Shown here: in pieces, positions 9,219 through 19,800 of the stretch | How the letters are laid out: each line of letters opens with the position of its first letter | Position numbering within the stretch: position 1 is the first letter of the stretch | Source of the DNA: a virus | Strand: one strand, 5' to 3' | Virus record (IMG/VR): IMGVR_UViG_3300035666_000043 | Span: 1 to 44,687 of that record | Length of the DNA stretch: 44,687 nucleotides | Translations under genes and position numbers: made by a program | The notes under the pieces: model-generated | Seen by the model: the letters and a program-made list of their open reading frames with translations, nothing else | Database searches by the model: none | Told to the model about the DNA's origin: nothing

Positions 9219-12200
9219 ATGCCCCTACAACTCACCGGCTCCCCGCAGCCAGTCATCCCTGACCGGCCCGTTCCCAAGTACACCGACGACAATCGCCCCA
9301 TCGGTTCGCGGTCTGTCCTCAAGGGCCGGCCGGTGGTGTGGGCTGGGCCGGATTGGCGGTGGCAGTCCGATCGGTCCTTCGAGAAGCTCAAGAGCAGCGG
9401 CAAGCTCAACCGCTCCCCATGGAGCGACCCGATCGGGGCGATCAAGAACGAGATCAAGTGGCTGCAGAAGGGTGTTCAGGACACCAACCGCCGCAACCCG
9501 CAGGGCTTTGGCAAGAAGGCCACCCAGGCAGTGGTCGGCGCCATCCCGGGCCTGAACGTGATGAATGTGCTGCCTGTCGTGGCAGGGCAAACCGGCCGGA
9601 ACATCAACGCAGCCCTCACGGTGGGCGCCGCCGAGAACGCCGCCAAGCTCGCCATCGCCGCCACGCAGAAGGCACGCGGGCGCCTGGCCAACCCTGAATC
9701 CAGCCGCCCCGGCCGGTTCGTGGAACAGGTCGCATCCGCTGGCTACCAGCTGCTGGGTGCCACCCCGCCCGGGCAGCAGAACGAGTTTGAACGTGGCCTC
9801 GATGCCATGGGCCGCAGCGTTGGCGTGGGCATCGCCGGCACCGCTGCCGCCGCCAAGGTGATCCCCGCCATGGGCGCAGGCCTGGCCGGAAAAGTGTTCA
9901 CCGGCGGCCTGCGGCTGGGTGCTGGTGAAGCGCTGGCCACCATGGCGGACGACAACCGGGGCGGCAACCCGGTGAACATCGGCGAGGCGGTGACCGGCCG
10001 TGACCTGCCGTTGGCCGTTGACGTGGGCCAGGACGACTGGATCGTGTCGGGCCTCAAGTCGGTCATCCCCAACGCTGTCCCCGGCCTGCTGCTGTCCGGC
10101 ATAGGCGAGGGGATGAGCGGGTTCCGCGGCACCCGCCGGCTGCTGGCCAACCGCCGCACCGTCTCCGAGGTGACCGATGCACGGGCCAAGCTGCAGCAGG
10201 CGGGCATCACTGAGGCCGATCCGGCCACTGGCGCCACCACCTTCAAGGCCGGCGAGGCAACGCCCGACACCGGCACCCCAGCGTGGAAGCAGGCCGAGCA
10301 AGAGTTCATGGACCGCTACGGGCTGAACGAGCCCGAGCCGGATGCTCCTGCTGCAGGCCCCGCTTCAGCCGCCGAGCCACGGGCTGCTGCTGTCAACCTC
10401 GATGCCGAGCCGGCCAAGGCCGAAGGCACCCCGGCCAGCGGTGGCGAGCTGGAGGTGGAGGGGCTCGACATCGACCCGGCCGATCTTGTCTACGACCCCG
10501 AGCTGCCCGAGGCGGACGTGGTGTTCAATCTGGTGCGCGAGCTGGACGACGAGCAGCTGCAGATGCTGATCAGCCAGCCGGGCCCGGTGGTGGAGCGGCT
10601 GGATGAAATGCTCGCTGCCCGGGATGCTGCGCCGATCCGGCCTGAGCTGGCGCGAGACAACGTGATGGCCCCCGGCGGGAACATCGCCGAGCGCTTGGGG
10701 GCCGATGGTCAGCCACTCGCCTATGGGCAGACGCTGGAGGCCATGCCGATGGACACCCTTCGCGGCGTGGCGGCGCCGGACAACAACCCGGAGCTGGCGC
10801 AGCTGATCAGCGACACCACCGGCCGCGAGTTCGAGGAGTTCACCAAGGCCGACATCATCGAGGGGCTGGAGCTCTACCAGGAGCGCACCGGCCAGAGCCT
10901 GCTGGTGCGCGACTGGCAGCAGGGCAGTCGCAGGACCGACGAGATCGCCGCCGACCCGGAGCGCTTCCAGTTCAAGCAGGGCACCAACGAGGAGGGTGAG
11001 CAGCTGGGCAACAGCCTGGCCGGCGTGGACCGCTGGGACACCACCGCCGAAGGGGTGCTGGATGTGTGGACCGACCCGGCCGATGGCCGCACCTATGTGG
11101 TGAACGGCCACAACCGGCTGGCCCGGGCCAAGCAGCTGGGCGTGCCCACGTTGCGCACCAACGAACTGCAGGCGACCACGGCGCAAGAAGCCCGGGCGAT
11201 GGGGGCCCTCTCCAACATCAAGGCCGGCGCCGGCACGGTGTTCGATGCCGCCAAGTTCATGCGCGACAGCGGCATCACCGGGCCCGATCAGCTGCAGCAG
11301 ATGGGTGTGCCGATGAGCAGCGGTAACGCTGCCCGCGGCCTGGCGTTGGCGCAGCTGCCGGACAACATCTTCCAGGCCGCCGTGGATGGCCGGCTGTCCG
11401 TTGGCAAGGCGGCGGCGATTGGCGGCAGCGGCCTGGACGAGACGCAGATGCAATCGGCGTTCAAGGCCTTGGGCAACCAGGACATGAGCGACGCCAAGTT
11501 CAACGAAGTGGTGGCCCAGGTCCGCAGTGCCCCGGTCGTGCAGGGCCAGCAGGTGGACCTGTTCGGCAACACCGAGGCGATGTCGCTGATGGGGCAGAAG
11601 GCTGATCTGGTGGTGAAGATCCGCCAGGACCTGCTGCAGGACAAGCGCTTCTTCCGCACCGCCGCCAAGGGCGCCGATCGACTGGAGGAGACGGGCAGCA
11701 AGATCGACAGGGCCGGCAACAAGGCCATCGCTGCCGACACCGAGCGGATCCTGTCGGTGTTCGACCAGCTCAAGTACACCCCGGGGCCGGTGAGCGAGCT
11801 GCTGAACGACGGGGCCCGGCAGATCGCTGAGGGCGGCAAGGCCAAGGTGATCGCCGACCGGATTCGTGGCGACATCGCCGAGGCGGTGAAGCGGAGCATG
11901 GACGAGCAGCCGCTGCCCGCGGCGCAAGCCAAGACAGGAAGCCCGGGGCTAGACGCTTTTGCCGACGAAATGCGGCAGGCACGCGCATACGTGAAAGAAG
12001 AAATGGCCGCAGGCGAAGAGGAGATGGCTGTTGTGTCATACGGGCCGCTTGATTTCGAGTTCTGGGGAGATTCCCCAGTTGAAATCCACTTGAGAAGGTT
12101 TGACGACCTCGAAGGCGAGAGGCTGGCCCAGACAGGAGCGGCGGGGGGGCAGGCCTCCTCAATGAGCCCAAGGCAAAAGGCGATGGCGCTCAAGACCAGC

Positions 12201-13367
12201 TTTGACCAGGCGAGAACCGTGCTTGGGCCTGGCCGCTACATCCTGAACTCAGAAGTGCCGGCGACCAGGAAGATGCTGGCACGGCTGTACCGCGACGATC
12301 CAGATTTCGACTGGTTCAGCCGCGACACTGACGCTCCATCTGTTCCCTCCGGCGACAGCTACCCGGTCTTGACTGTGCGCGAGCAGCCGCTGCCCACTGC
12401 ACGCCCAGCCGGTGCTGCTGCAGAGGCTGCGTCCGAGGTGGTGGAGCTCACCCCCGAGCAGGGCTCGCTGGGCGGCCGGGCCGTCAGGCTGTATCGAGGC
12501 ACCAAGGACGGGGCAGAAGGCGCCGCAACAGTCGGCGACGGGCTGTTTATGACCCCTGATCGCTCAATCGCCGAAATGTACGCCGGGGACGGTGGACGGG
12601 TTTCCGAGCAGGACGTGGCCTTCCGCAACTTGCTGGAAACGGAGAACTGGGCAGAAGCCAAGCGGGTACTAGGCCTGCAGCAATCCGCAACGATGGATCA
12701 GTTGATTCGGGCCGCCAGGTCTGCGGGGCACGACGGGCTTTCTTTCAAAACCACCAACGGCAAGGAGTACATCCAGATTCCCCCGGATGGACAGGGGCCA
12801 CTCACCCCCGAGCAGCGCCAGGCCCTGCAGCTGGATGTGATCCGCAAGGCAGTGGACGAGGCCGAAGTGCGCCCGCCCGAAACACCCATCCCTGAGCTGC
12901 CCGATGGGCCCGCCCTCACCCCTGATGCAGTGCGGGCCGACATCGAGGCAGGCCGGATTGAACCCGGCAGCCCAGCGGCCCAGGCCCTGGCGGATGAGAT
13001 CCGATTGCAGGCCGAGTTCTTCGAGCAGGACGCTCAGATGCGGGCGATTGCCGAGGAAGGGTTCAAGGATGCGATCGACTACGAACTGATGACGTTCGAG
13101 GAGAAGAAGTTGCTGGGGCTGGCGGATGGGTATGACCCGGAGCCGGCGATGCCCCGAGCAGGCGAGGCAGCCGACGCTGGCGCGGACGCTGCCCTGGCCC
13201 CGGCACCGATCCGCCCCGAGCCGATGAAGCTGGCGGACAGCGACGAGCCGCCGGCCAAGCCCCGGCCGAAGAAGGCCGACCAGGCCACCCGCCAACAGAT
13301 CCAGGCCAACGAACAGCGGATGGCTGAGAACCGCCGCAAAATGCAAGACGAGGGCTGCTCGCTATGA
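9219..13367 (+). CDS. Large ejection protein with ParB-like and ADP-ribosyltransferase-like segments
   Basis: 1382 residues in the gp15/gp16 region, so probably packaged in the virion core and injected. The N-terminal 250 residues carry Gly/Ala-rich hydrophobic helices (AIPGLNVMNVLPVV, IPAMGAGLAGKVF). Residues about 600-645 (DVWTDP...YVVNGHNRLARAKQLG) match the ParB/sulfiredoxin-type core seen in phage polyvalent proteins. Residues about 1085-1190 (VRLYRGTKDG, GLFMTPDRSIAEMYAG, HDGLSFKTTNGKEYIQI) have the order of an ADP-ribosyltransferase: Arg strand, S/T-containing strand, Glu near the end. A coiled, Pro-rich tail follows. Enzyme activity is inferred only. Confidence 0.7.
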   Translation: MPLQLTGSPQPVIPDRPVPKYTDDNRPIGSRSVLKGRPVVWAGPDWRWQSDRSFEKLKSSGKLNRSPWSDPIGAIKNEIKWLQKGVQDTNRRNPQGFGKKATQAVVGAIPGLNVMNVLPVVAGQTGRNINAALTVGAAENAAKLAIAATQKARGRLANPESSRPGRFVEQVASAGYQLLGATPPGQQNEFERGLDAMGRSVGVGIAGTAAAAKVIPAMGAGLAGKVFTGGLRLGAGEALATMADDNRGGNPVNIGEAVTGRDLPLAVDVGQDDWIVSGLKSVIPNAVPGLLLSGIGEGMSGFRGTRRLLANRRTVSEVTDARAKLQQAGITEADPATGATTFKAGEATPDTGTPAWKQAEQEFMDRYGLNEPEPDAPAAGPASAAEPRAAAVNLDAEPAKAEGTPASGGELEVEGLDIDPADLVYDPELPEADVVFNLVRELDDEQLQMLISQPGPVVERLDEMLAARDAAPIRPELARDNVMAPGGNIAERLGADGQPLAYGQTLEAMPMDTLRGVAAPDNNPELAQLISDTTGREFEEFTKADIIEGLELYQERTGQSLLVRDWQQGSRRTDEIAADPERFQFKQGTNEEGEQLGNSLAGVDRWDTTAEGVLDVWTDPADGRTYVVNGHNRLARAKQLGVPTLRTNELQATTAQEARAMGALSNIKAGAGTVFDAAKFMRDSGITGPDQLQQMGVPMSSGNAARGLALAQLPDNIFQAAVDGRLSVGKAAAIGGSGLDETQMQSAFKALGNQDMSDAKFNEVVAQVRSAPVVQGQQVDLFGNTEAMSLMGQKADLVVKIRQDLLQDKRFFRTAAKGADRLEETGSKIDRAGNKAIAADTERILSVFDQLKYTPGPVSELLNDGARQIAEGGKAKVIADRIRGDIAEAVKRSMDEQPLPAAQAKTGSPGLDAFADEMRQARAYVKEEMAAGEEEMAVVSYGPLDFEFWGDSPVEIHLRRFDDLEGERLAQTGAAGGQASSMSPRQKAMALKTSFDQARTVLGPGRYILNSEVPATRKMLARLYRDDPDFDWFSRDTDAPSVPSGDSYPVLTVREQPLPTARPAGAAAEAASEVVELTPEQGSLGGRAVRLYRGTKDGAEGAATVGDGLFMTPDRSIAEMYAGDGGRVSEQDVAFRNLLETENWAEAKRVLGLQQSATMDQLIRAARSAGHDGLSFKTTNGKEYIQIPPDGQGPLTPEQRQALQLDVIRKAVDEAEVRPPETPIPELPDGPALTPDAVRADIEAGRIEPGSPAAQALADEIRLQAEFFEQDAQMRAIAEEGFKDAIDYELMTFEEKKLLGLADGYDPEPAMPRAGEAADAGADAALAPAPIRPEPMKLADSDEPPAKPRPKKADQATRQQIQANEQRMAENRRKMQDEGCSL

Positions 13368-16300
13368 CCAACTGCAACACCTACGACGACGACAACAAGA
13401 GGTTGCAGGAGGAGAACGACCGCCTGCGAAAAGAGCTCGACCAGTCCGAACGCGCACGCAAGGCCGGCGAGGCGTTCCTTCGCACCGAGGTGAAGAAGCA
13501 GTGGGTGATCCCCATGCAGGACGGTTCCCTGCGATCCGTCACTGATGCGGAGATCGACCGTGGACTTCAGGACTTCGCAAGCAAGCTCGAATCCGGCGAG
13601 CTCGATGCGATGGTCGATCGGGGCCTGGGCAACCGCGCCAAGCCAGTCGGTGCCGAGGGCCGGTTCATCAACTACGGCCGGCTGATCGACAACGCCAACA
13701 TCCAAAGCGCCGAGGATTACGCCACCCTCACCGAGGGGCTGATCGGCAACTGGAAGGAAGCAGCGCCTGAGGACTTCGCCTTCGTCACCCAGGTTTACGA
13801 CCGGGACCGGCTGCTGCGATCGGTGGCTGATGCTTACCGGGAGTACACCGACGCTGACACCATCGCCACCTCCATGGCCAACAACGTCGTGGGGTTTATG
13901 AACTTGGCGGAGAAGATGACCCGCCTGCGGTTCCTCTCCGACTACTCCAAGAACAGCTATCTCAAGGTGCTGGGCGAGATCGGCGACTGGATGGACAGCA
14001 CCAACGCCAAGGTGCCCAGTGGCCTGAGACAGCGAGCATTCGGCTCCTACAAGCTGGCGCTGATGGCTGAACGCCACGTCTCTGCCGCCAAGCGCAACAC
14101 CGGCCAGGCGCTGCGCAGCCTGCAGGAGAACTTCGACGCCCCCGACAACTTCAGGGTGGACATGGCTGAGGCCCAGAAAACGCTGGGCATGACCGCCAAG
14201 GACGTGGACGCAGACCAGCACATTGCCAAGGTGATCGAGGCGATCGACAGCGGCAACGCCGACGCCGTGCGCCAGCTCAAGATCGCTGGCACCGTCGATA
14301 CGCTCGACCCCAACTCCAAGCTGGGGAAGGGCTGGGCCAACACCCACATGCGCTTCGGCAACGCCATGGTGAAGGACAGCCAGCTGACGAACATCGGCAC
14401 CCAGGTACGCGCCAACTTTTTGGGCACCTGGCTGGCCAACACCCACGGCTTCGTCCACCAGGCATTCGAGAACATCGGCAACCTGACCCCGATCGGGACA
14501 CGGTTCAGCCGTGAAGCATTTGGCGAGGGCCTGCGGGTCGCGTGGAAAAGCGCGGCCTACAGCCACGATGCGCTGAAGCGGTCATGGCGCGAGCTGGCGG
14601 CCGACGCCTTCCTGCGAGGCGATGCCCCGTTCGGGGGGAACTTCGACACCTACGGGGCCAAGGTGAGCAACAACGACAAGCTGCTGGCCGATGTGCGGGG
14701 GGCCATGAATGAGCCATATCTGCCTGGCGGCCCGATGCGCCCGCAGAACTGGGCGCGGACGGTCCACAAGATCCATGCCGCCACCCGGCTGCTGGCCTAC
14801 GACAAGGCCCCGGCGCACATGAAAACCGAGGCAATCCTGCTGCCAGCGCTGCGGGCGATGAGCGCCACCGACAGCGTGCTTGGCTACGACGCCTTCCTGT
14901 TCAAGCTGAAGAACGACTTGGAGATCAAGGCCCGCCGCGACGGTGTGCAGCTGGGCCTGCTCGATCAAAAGACCCGCGACGAGTGGGTGCAGGGCCAGCT
15001 CGACAACGCCTTCTACCACGCAGCACCGACAGAGGCGAACGTCCTGGCCTTCCGCCGGCAGCACAAGCTGAAAGGGAGCGACATCAGCGACGACGAGATC
15101 AGGCAGATCATCACCGCCGAACGGGTGCGGAGCACCTACGAGCTCCCCACGATGGACACGTGGGAGCAGAAGGTGGCCATGGACTATTCCATGCGCAACC
15201 GGATGCAGAACACGCCAGGCGAACACGCCGATGCCCTGGCTCGGAAGGTGGACGAGGCGATGATGGCAGCCCGCCAGCACTGGGCCGTTGATTCGCTGGT
15301 GCCCTACTGGCGAGCGCCGTTCAACCAGTTCCTGTTCGACACCCGCCTCACCTTCGGGCCGCTCGGCGATACGGTCAAGCTCCTCTACTCCGATAACCCC
15401 ACCCAGGAGCAGATTGCCAGGGTGCAAGCCGGCTGGGTGATGACCGGCAGCCTGCTGGGCCTGTTCGCCGGCCTGGACATGATGGGGCTGATCGAGGGGA
15501 GCGGGCCGAGCAACTTCGACGCCCGCCGCTCCTGGCTGCTGGAGGGAAACAAGCCCAACAGCATCGCCGGGGTGCCTTACCTGGGCGGCCTGCCAATCCT
15601 GAACAGCATGTTCCTGTGGAAGGACACGGTGGACGCGCTCCGCAATGCCCGCCGGTCCAGCTTTGATCAGCAGGAAATGTTCTGGGGCCTGGTGCAGGTG
15701 ATGACCAGCCAGATCATCCGCCAAACCGGCTTCGGCCAGATCCAGCGGCTGGCGGACGCCATGCTCGACCCGGCGCAGAAGATGCCCCAGCTGATCGGCT
15801 GGCTAGGCCAGGGCCAGCTCCCCGGCAGCGGCGTGATGCGCGACCTGCAGCGGCTCACCGGCTACAACAGCGCGGACCTTTACAAGGACCGGAACCCACT
15901 GGGCACCGAGAAGTTCCTGGCCGGCGAGGACGACCCCTTCGTGAAGATCGAGCGGTTTCTGCGTGATGCGGCCTACAGCACCGTCCCCCTGCTGGGGCTG
16001 CCCACCGGGGCCCCCCGCAAGGAGCAGGACTTCCTGGGCCAGCCCATCCAGTTGGAGTTTGGCGCCGACTGGGCAGAGGCGATGAAGTCCCGCTTCCACC
16101 CGCGCATCTGGCCGCGGGCCAACCAGCGGGTCTACGCCGAGCTCGATGCGCAAGGCCAGCTGAGATTGCCGCAGCCGCTGCTTGCTCGCAGCCTCGACGG
16201 TGTGGCGATGTCGGCCGAGCTGCAGAAGCAGTACAACGACACCTTCGGCACCGTGAAGGGGGTGATCCCGCTGTCGGTGCGGATGGGGCAGGCCGCCAAG

Positions 16301-16804
16301 GCCATCACCGTGTCCATCACCTACGAGACAGAGGATGCCCTGACTGGCGCATCGCAGGAGAAGATGCAGGCGCGATACCCCGGCAGCGGCCTCACCACGG
16401 TCAAGGCGAGGGAAAGCGAGTCGTTCCAGCTCGCTCCGCTCCTCGACAAGCACGTGAAGGGCAAGACCATCGTGGAGGCCTTCACCTCGCTGTTCAGCGA
16501 TCCCGTCTACAAGACGATGCAGGATCTCGGTGGCACCACCTCCGACTTGGGGGTGCGGGATATGCCCCCTTCGGAGCGGCGCAAGCAGGCTGCATCCAAG
16601 ATGATCGAGGGCATCTACGCCTACTACGAGCAGCTCACCAAGGACCAGCTGAGGGCCTCTGACACGCCAGCGGCCAAGCAGTGGTGGGCGGTCTACCAGC
16701 GGATGGAGGACCAGCGCAACGCAAACGAGTTCGATCTGAAGCTGCCCGCCATGAAGAAAGCCCTGGACAAATACCAGCCTAAAGCTGCACAGCCGGCGCC
16801 CTGA
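13364..16804 (+). CDS. Large internal virion protein (gp16-like position)
   Basis: 1146 residues; ATG overlaps the preceding stop. Residues 8-40 form a charged coiled coil. The body is helical, with hydrophobic stretches around residues 690-720 (AGWVMTGSLLGLFAGLDMMGLI) and 735-755 that could enter the host membrane. It is the last gene before the tail fibre, the T7 gene 16 place, so a role in the trans-envelope ejection channel is likely. No lysozyme motif is seen in it; that domain is in the gp15-like protein. Shared names beyond 'internal virion protein D-like' are not supported. Confidence 0.7.
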   Translation: MTNCNTYDDDNKRLQEENDRLRKELDQSERARKAGEAFLRTEVKKQWVIPMQDGSLRSVTDAEIDRGLQDFASKLESGELDAMVDRGLGNRAKPVGAEGRFINYGRLIDNANIQSAEDYATLTEGLIGNWKEAAPEDFAFVTQVYDRDRLLRSVADAYREYTDADTIATSMANNVVGFMNLAEKMTRLRFLSDYSKNSYLKVLGEIGDWMDSTNAKVPSGLRQRAFGSYKLALMAERHVSAAKRNTGQALRSLQENFDAPDNFRVDMAEAQKTLGMTAKDVDADQHIAKVIEAIDSGNADAVRQLKIAGTVDTLDPNSKLGKGWANTHMRFGNAMVKDSQLTNIGTQVRANFLGTWLANTHGFVHQAFENIGNLTPIGTRFSREAFGEGLRVAWKSAAYSHDALKRSWRELAADAFLRGDAPFGGNFDTYGAKVSNNDKLLADVRGAMNEPYLPGGPMRPQNWARTVHKIHAATRLLAYDKAPAHMKTEAILLPALRAMSATDSVLGYDAFLFKLKNDLEIKARRDGVQLGLLDQKTRDEWVQGQLDNAFYHAAPTEANVLAFRRQHKLKGSDISDDEIRQIITAERVRSTYELPTMDTWEQKVAMDYSMRNRMQNTPGEHADALARKVDEAMMAARQHWAVDSLVPYWRAPFNQFLFDTRLTFGPLGDTVKLLYSDNPTQEQIARVQAGWVMTGSLLGLFAGLDMMGLIEGSGPSNFDARRSWLLEGNKPNSIAGVPYLGGLPILNSMFLWKDTVDALRNARRSSFDQQEMFWGLVQVMTSQIIRQTGFGQIQRLADAMLDPAQKMPQLIGWLGQGQLPGSGVMRDLQRLTGYNSADLYKDRNPLGTEKFLAGEDDPFVKIERFLRDAAYSTVPLLGLPTGAPRKEQDFLGQPIQLEFGADWAEAMKSRFHPRIWPRANQRVYAELDAQGQLRLPQPLLARSLDGVAMSAELQKQYNDTFGTVKGVIPLSVRMGQAAKAITVSITYETEDALTGASQEKMQARYPGSGLTTVKARESESFQLAPLLDKHVKGKTIVEAFTSLFSDPVYKTMQDLGGTTSDLGVRDMPPSERRKQAASKMIEGIYAYYEQLTKDQLRASDTPAAKQWWAVYQRMEDQRNANEFDLKLPAMKKALDKYQPKAAQPAP

Positions 16805-16832
16805 TAGCCCACGGCACCAGGAGGCGGCAAGA

Positions 16833-19800
16833 TTGGTCTGCAGCTGTGCAGATCAAGTGGCCCTCTCGCACGTCGTTTACCCGAGGACGGGCACCAACAG
16901 GACCTTTGCGGTTCCGTTCTCCTTCCTCAAGCGGGCCCACGTCCGGCTGTTCTACGGCTACGACCTGGCCGGCGACACGTTCGAGACGGAACTGCTCACG
17001 CCGGCCGGCTTCGAGTGGATCAACGACACCACGATCCGGCTTGCCGCCCCCATCCCAACCGGGCGGGAGCTGACCATCATTCGCCAAACCCCATCCGGGG
17101 CTCCTCAGGTGTCGTGGAACAACGGCACCCTGCGAGCAGAGGATCTGAACCTCTCAGAACTTCAAAGCCTCTACCTCGACCAGGAGCAGACCGACAGGCA
17201 GGACGCAATCAACGAGCAGGCCGCGGCAGCGCAGGAGACGGCCGACGCAGCGCAAGCCGCGGCCAACCAGGCAGTGATCACCGCCAACGCAGCCCTCAGC
17301 GCAGTAGAAGGCGAAGGCGGCGGCGGCAGCGGCCAGATTGTGCTGCCTGCGGCCCTCACCGCAGACGACAGCGGCGCCGGCATGGCGCCTGGATCCACCT
17401 ACGACGGCTCCAGCGCCAAGACCATCAGCCACAACTCTGTCGGCGCGCCGAGCACCACGGGCCAGGGCGCAGAGGGCACGTGGCCGATCTCGATCGAGGG
17501 CAACGCCGCCACCGCTGAGCGGTTGGTAACCCCGCTCCGCTTCACCCTGGGGGTGGTCGGCCGATCGCTGAACCCCGGCCAGCTTGCCGAGGTGCTGATA
17601 CCAGCGGCTGGCGTGCAGCTATCTGATTTCGTTGATCGGGCCTCGTACTCCAAGCCCCTGCCGGCGGCAGTGAAAACAGAGTTCCAATGCCAAGACGGCC
17701 AGGTGCTCGCGGTGTTCCGCAATGTGGGCACCGTCAACTCTTATGTCCCGTCCGGGGTGGTGTGCGTCGAGGTGGCCGAAAACACCGGGCCGATGCCTGA
17801 GGCACCGCCCGAACCGGAAGATCCCGGCAACCCTGTTGATCCCGATCCCGAAGATCCCGATCCCGAAGATCCCGATCCCGAAGATCCCGATCCCGAAGAT
17901 CCCGACCCAGACCCCCCTGGCGAGCCGGACATCAGCATCGTGCAACCTTTCCTTACCAGCCAGTCAACCACCGACGCCGGCTGGGTTGGCTCAGGCAACG
18001 CCGCCAACGGCCACAGCTTCTCCTGGCAGAACTCCAGCGCTGTCAGCGGCACCGCTGGCGCGATCGGCGGCACGTTTGCCCGTGCGACCGGGTTTGCCTA
18101 CTTCGCCGACACCTCCATCACCGCACTGGTGCGGACCAACACCATTCGGATGGCGGGCAGCTTCCGGCTGGCCAACAGCGATTTCGATGGCGCCTTCTAC
18201 CTGGGCTATTTCCCTCACGCATCCCTGACCGCCGGATCGCCGCCCGCCCAGTTCATTGGCATCGAGTTCGGCGAGCCGTCTGGCGATGCATCTAACCCAT
18301 TCCGCGGCGCGGCCCGCATCAACGGGACTGGCGGGGTGGCCTCGGCAGTGGTCAGCCTGGCCCAGAACGTCAACCACTCGTTCGACCTGACCTGGACTGG
18401 GAAGCCGGACGGGTCCGGCACCCTCGCCGGCACCCTCGCCGGCCAGGCGATCAACATCGCCGCAGGAGTAGGCACTGCGACCTTCACCGCCTTCGGCCTG
18501 CTGGTGGGCGGCAGCAGCACTGCAGCATCCGGCCAGAACACCGGCACATGCCTGTTCGATGATCTGCGGTACAGGAAGGGGACCGTGCTGCCTCCGGTGC
18601 CGGACCCCCCGGCGCCAACGGGCACGCCGCTGGCGCAGGTACTGGTCCCGACCAAAATCTTCAACGTCAAGAATCTGCCAGCTGATGTCAACGGTGGAGT
18701 GTCGGCCGTTGGCAACAACGTGAACAACGACACCGCTGCCGTCGAGGCGTGCATCGCAGCGGCCAGGGAATGGGCCGCCACCACGGGCGAGTGGACCCTG
18801 GCCTATTTCCCTCGTGGCCGCTACAGGGTGCAGCGCAGGATTGTTGTGACTGGCGGCGGCTATGCGATTGGCGGGGCTGGGGCCTACATGTCGTATGTCA
18901 TCGGCCACGATGTAGGCGACGCTCAAATATCGCCCGTCCTCGACATTATCGACTTCACCGGGCGGATCGAGTTCATCGACGTTCGGCACAACAGCGACCA
19001 GCTGCGCCTTGTGGTGCGCCAATCCTCCAGCGACAACTCCAAACCCTCCCGCATTCACTACGAACACTGCGTGTTCAACGGGTGGGGCAACGAGTTCGTC
19101 AACGTCAGCGACACCAGCCTTGGCTTTACAACCAATCGCGGGATGGCGTGGCAGATGCAGAACCTGAACGCCAACTCGACCTTTACGTCCTACGGCACCA
19201 ACAGCCAGCTCAAGGGGGTGTCGTTTGACAACTGCTCCAACGCTCGCGTCCTCCTGAGCCAGTACGGCAAGCAAGGGTGGGGGGCCCTGCGGATTCGCGG
19301 GGCAACAGCGCTGCGCAACGGCTTCTTTGGCGGCCTGAACGTGTACGGGCCGGTCAGGGTGGAGGACAACCAGAGCCTGGTATTCAGCGATGCGTACATG
19401 GAGCAGCTGCGCCCGCCTACCACCAGGGACCTCAAGCGGATGGCCAGCCCGCAATTCGTCCTGAGTGGCGTTGCTGGTGACACCCGAGAAGGTCGGGTAA
19501 CGGCCTGCCTCGGCGTGCTGGATAGCGCCTATGGCAACTCGTCACAACTCAACACCGACACCCAGAAGCTGCCTTACGAGATTTATTTCACGCTCAAGAA
19601 CTATCGGGGCCGGTTCTCGATTCTTGGCACGAAGCACAAGAACGCGCCGACACCTGGCAGCTCGATTTACGACCCGAACAAGACGCGATTCAAGACGGTG
19701 TGCGAGGGCTCGGCGCCGGTTTCCGTGCTGCTTGCCGCCAACACCTTTGAGCAGGGGGCGGGGCTGGCAGTGCCGGCGATTGAAGGCGGGGCGAACGTTG

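Noticed and set aside
10365-11927. 520-codon minus frame under the large ejection protein
   Set aside because: Shadow frame rich in Leu/Gly/His/Arg without domains, in a region whose + frame has recognisable domains.
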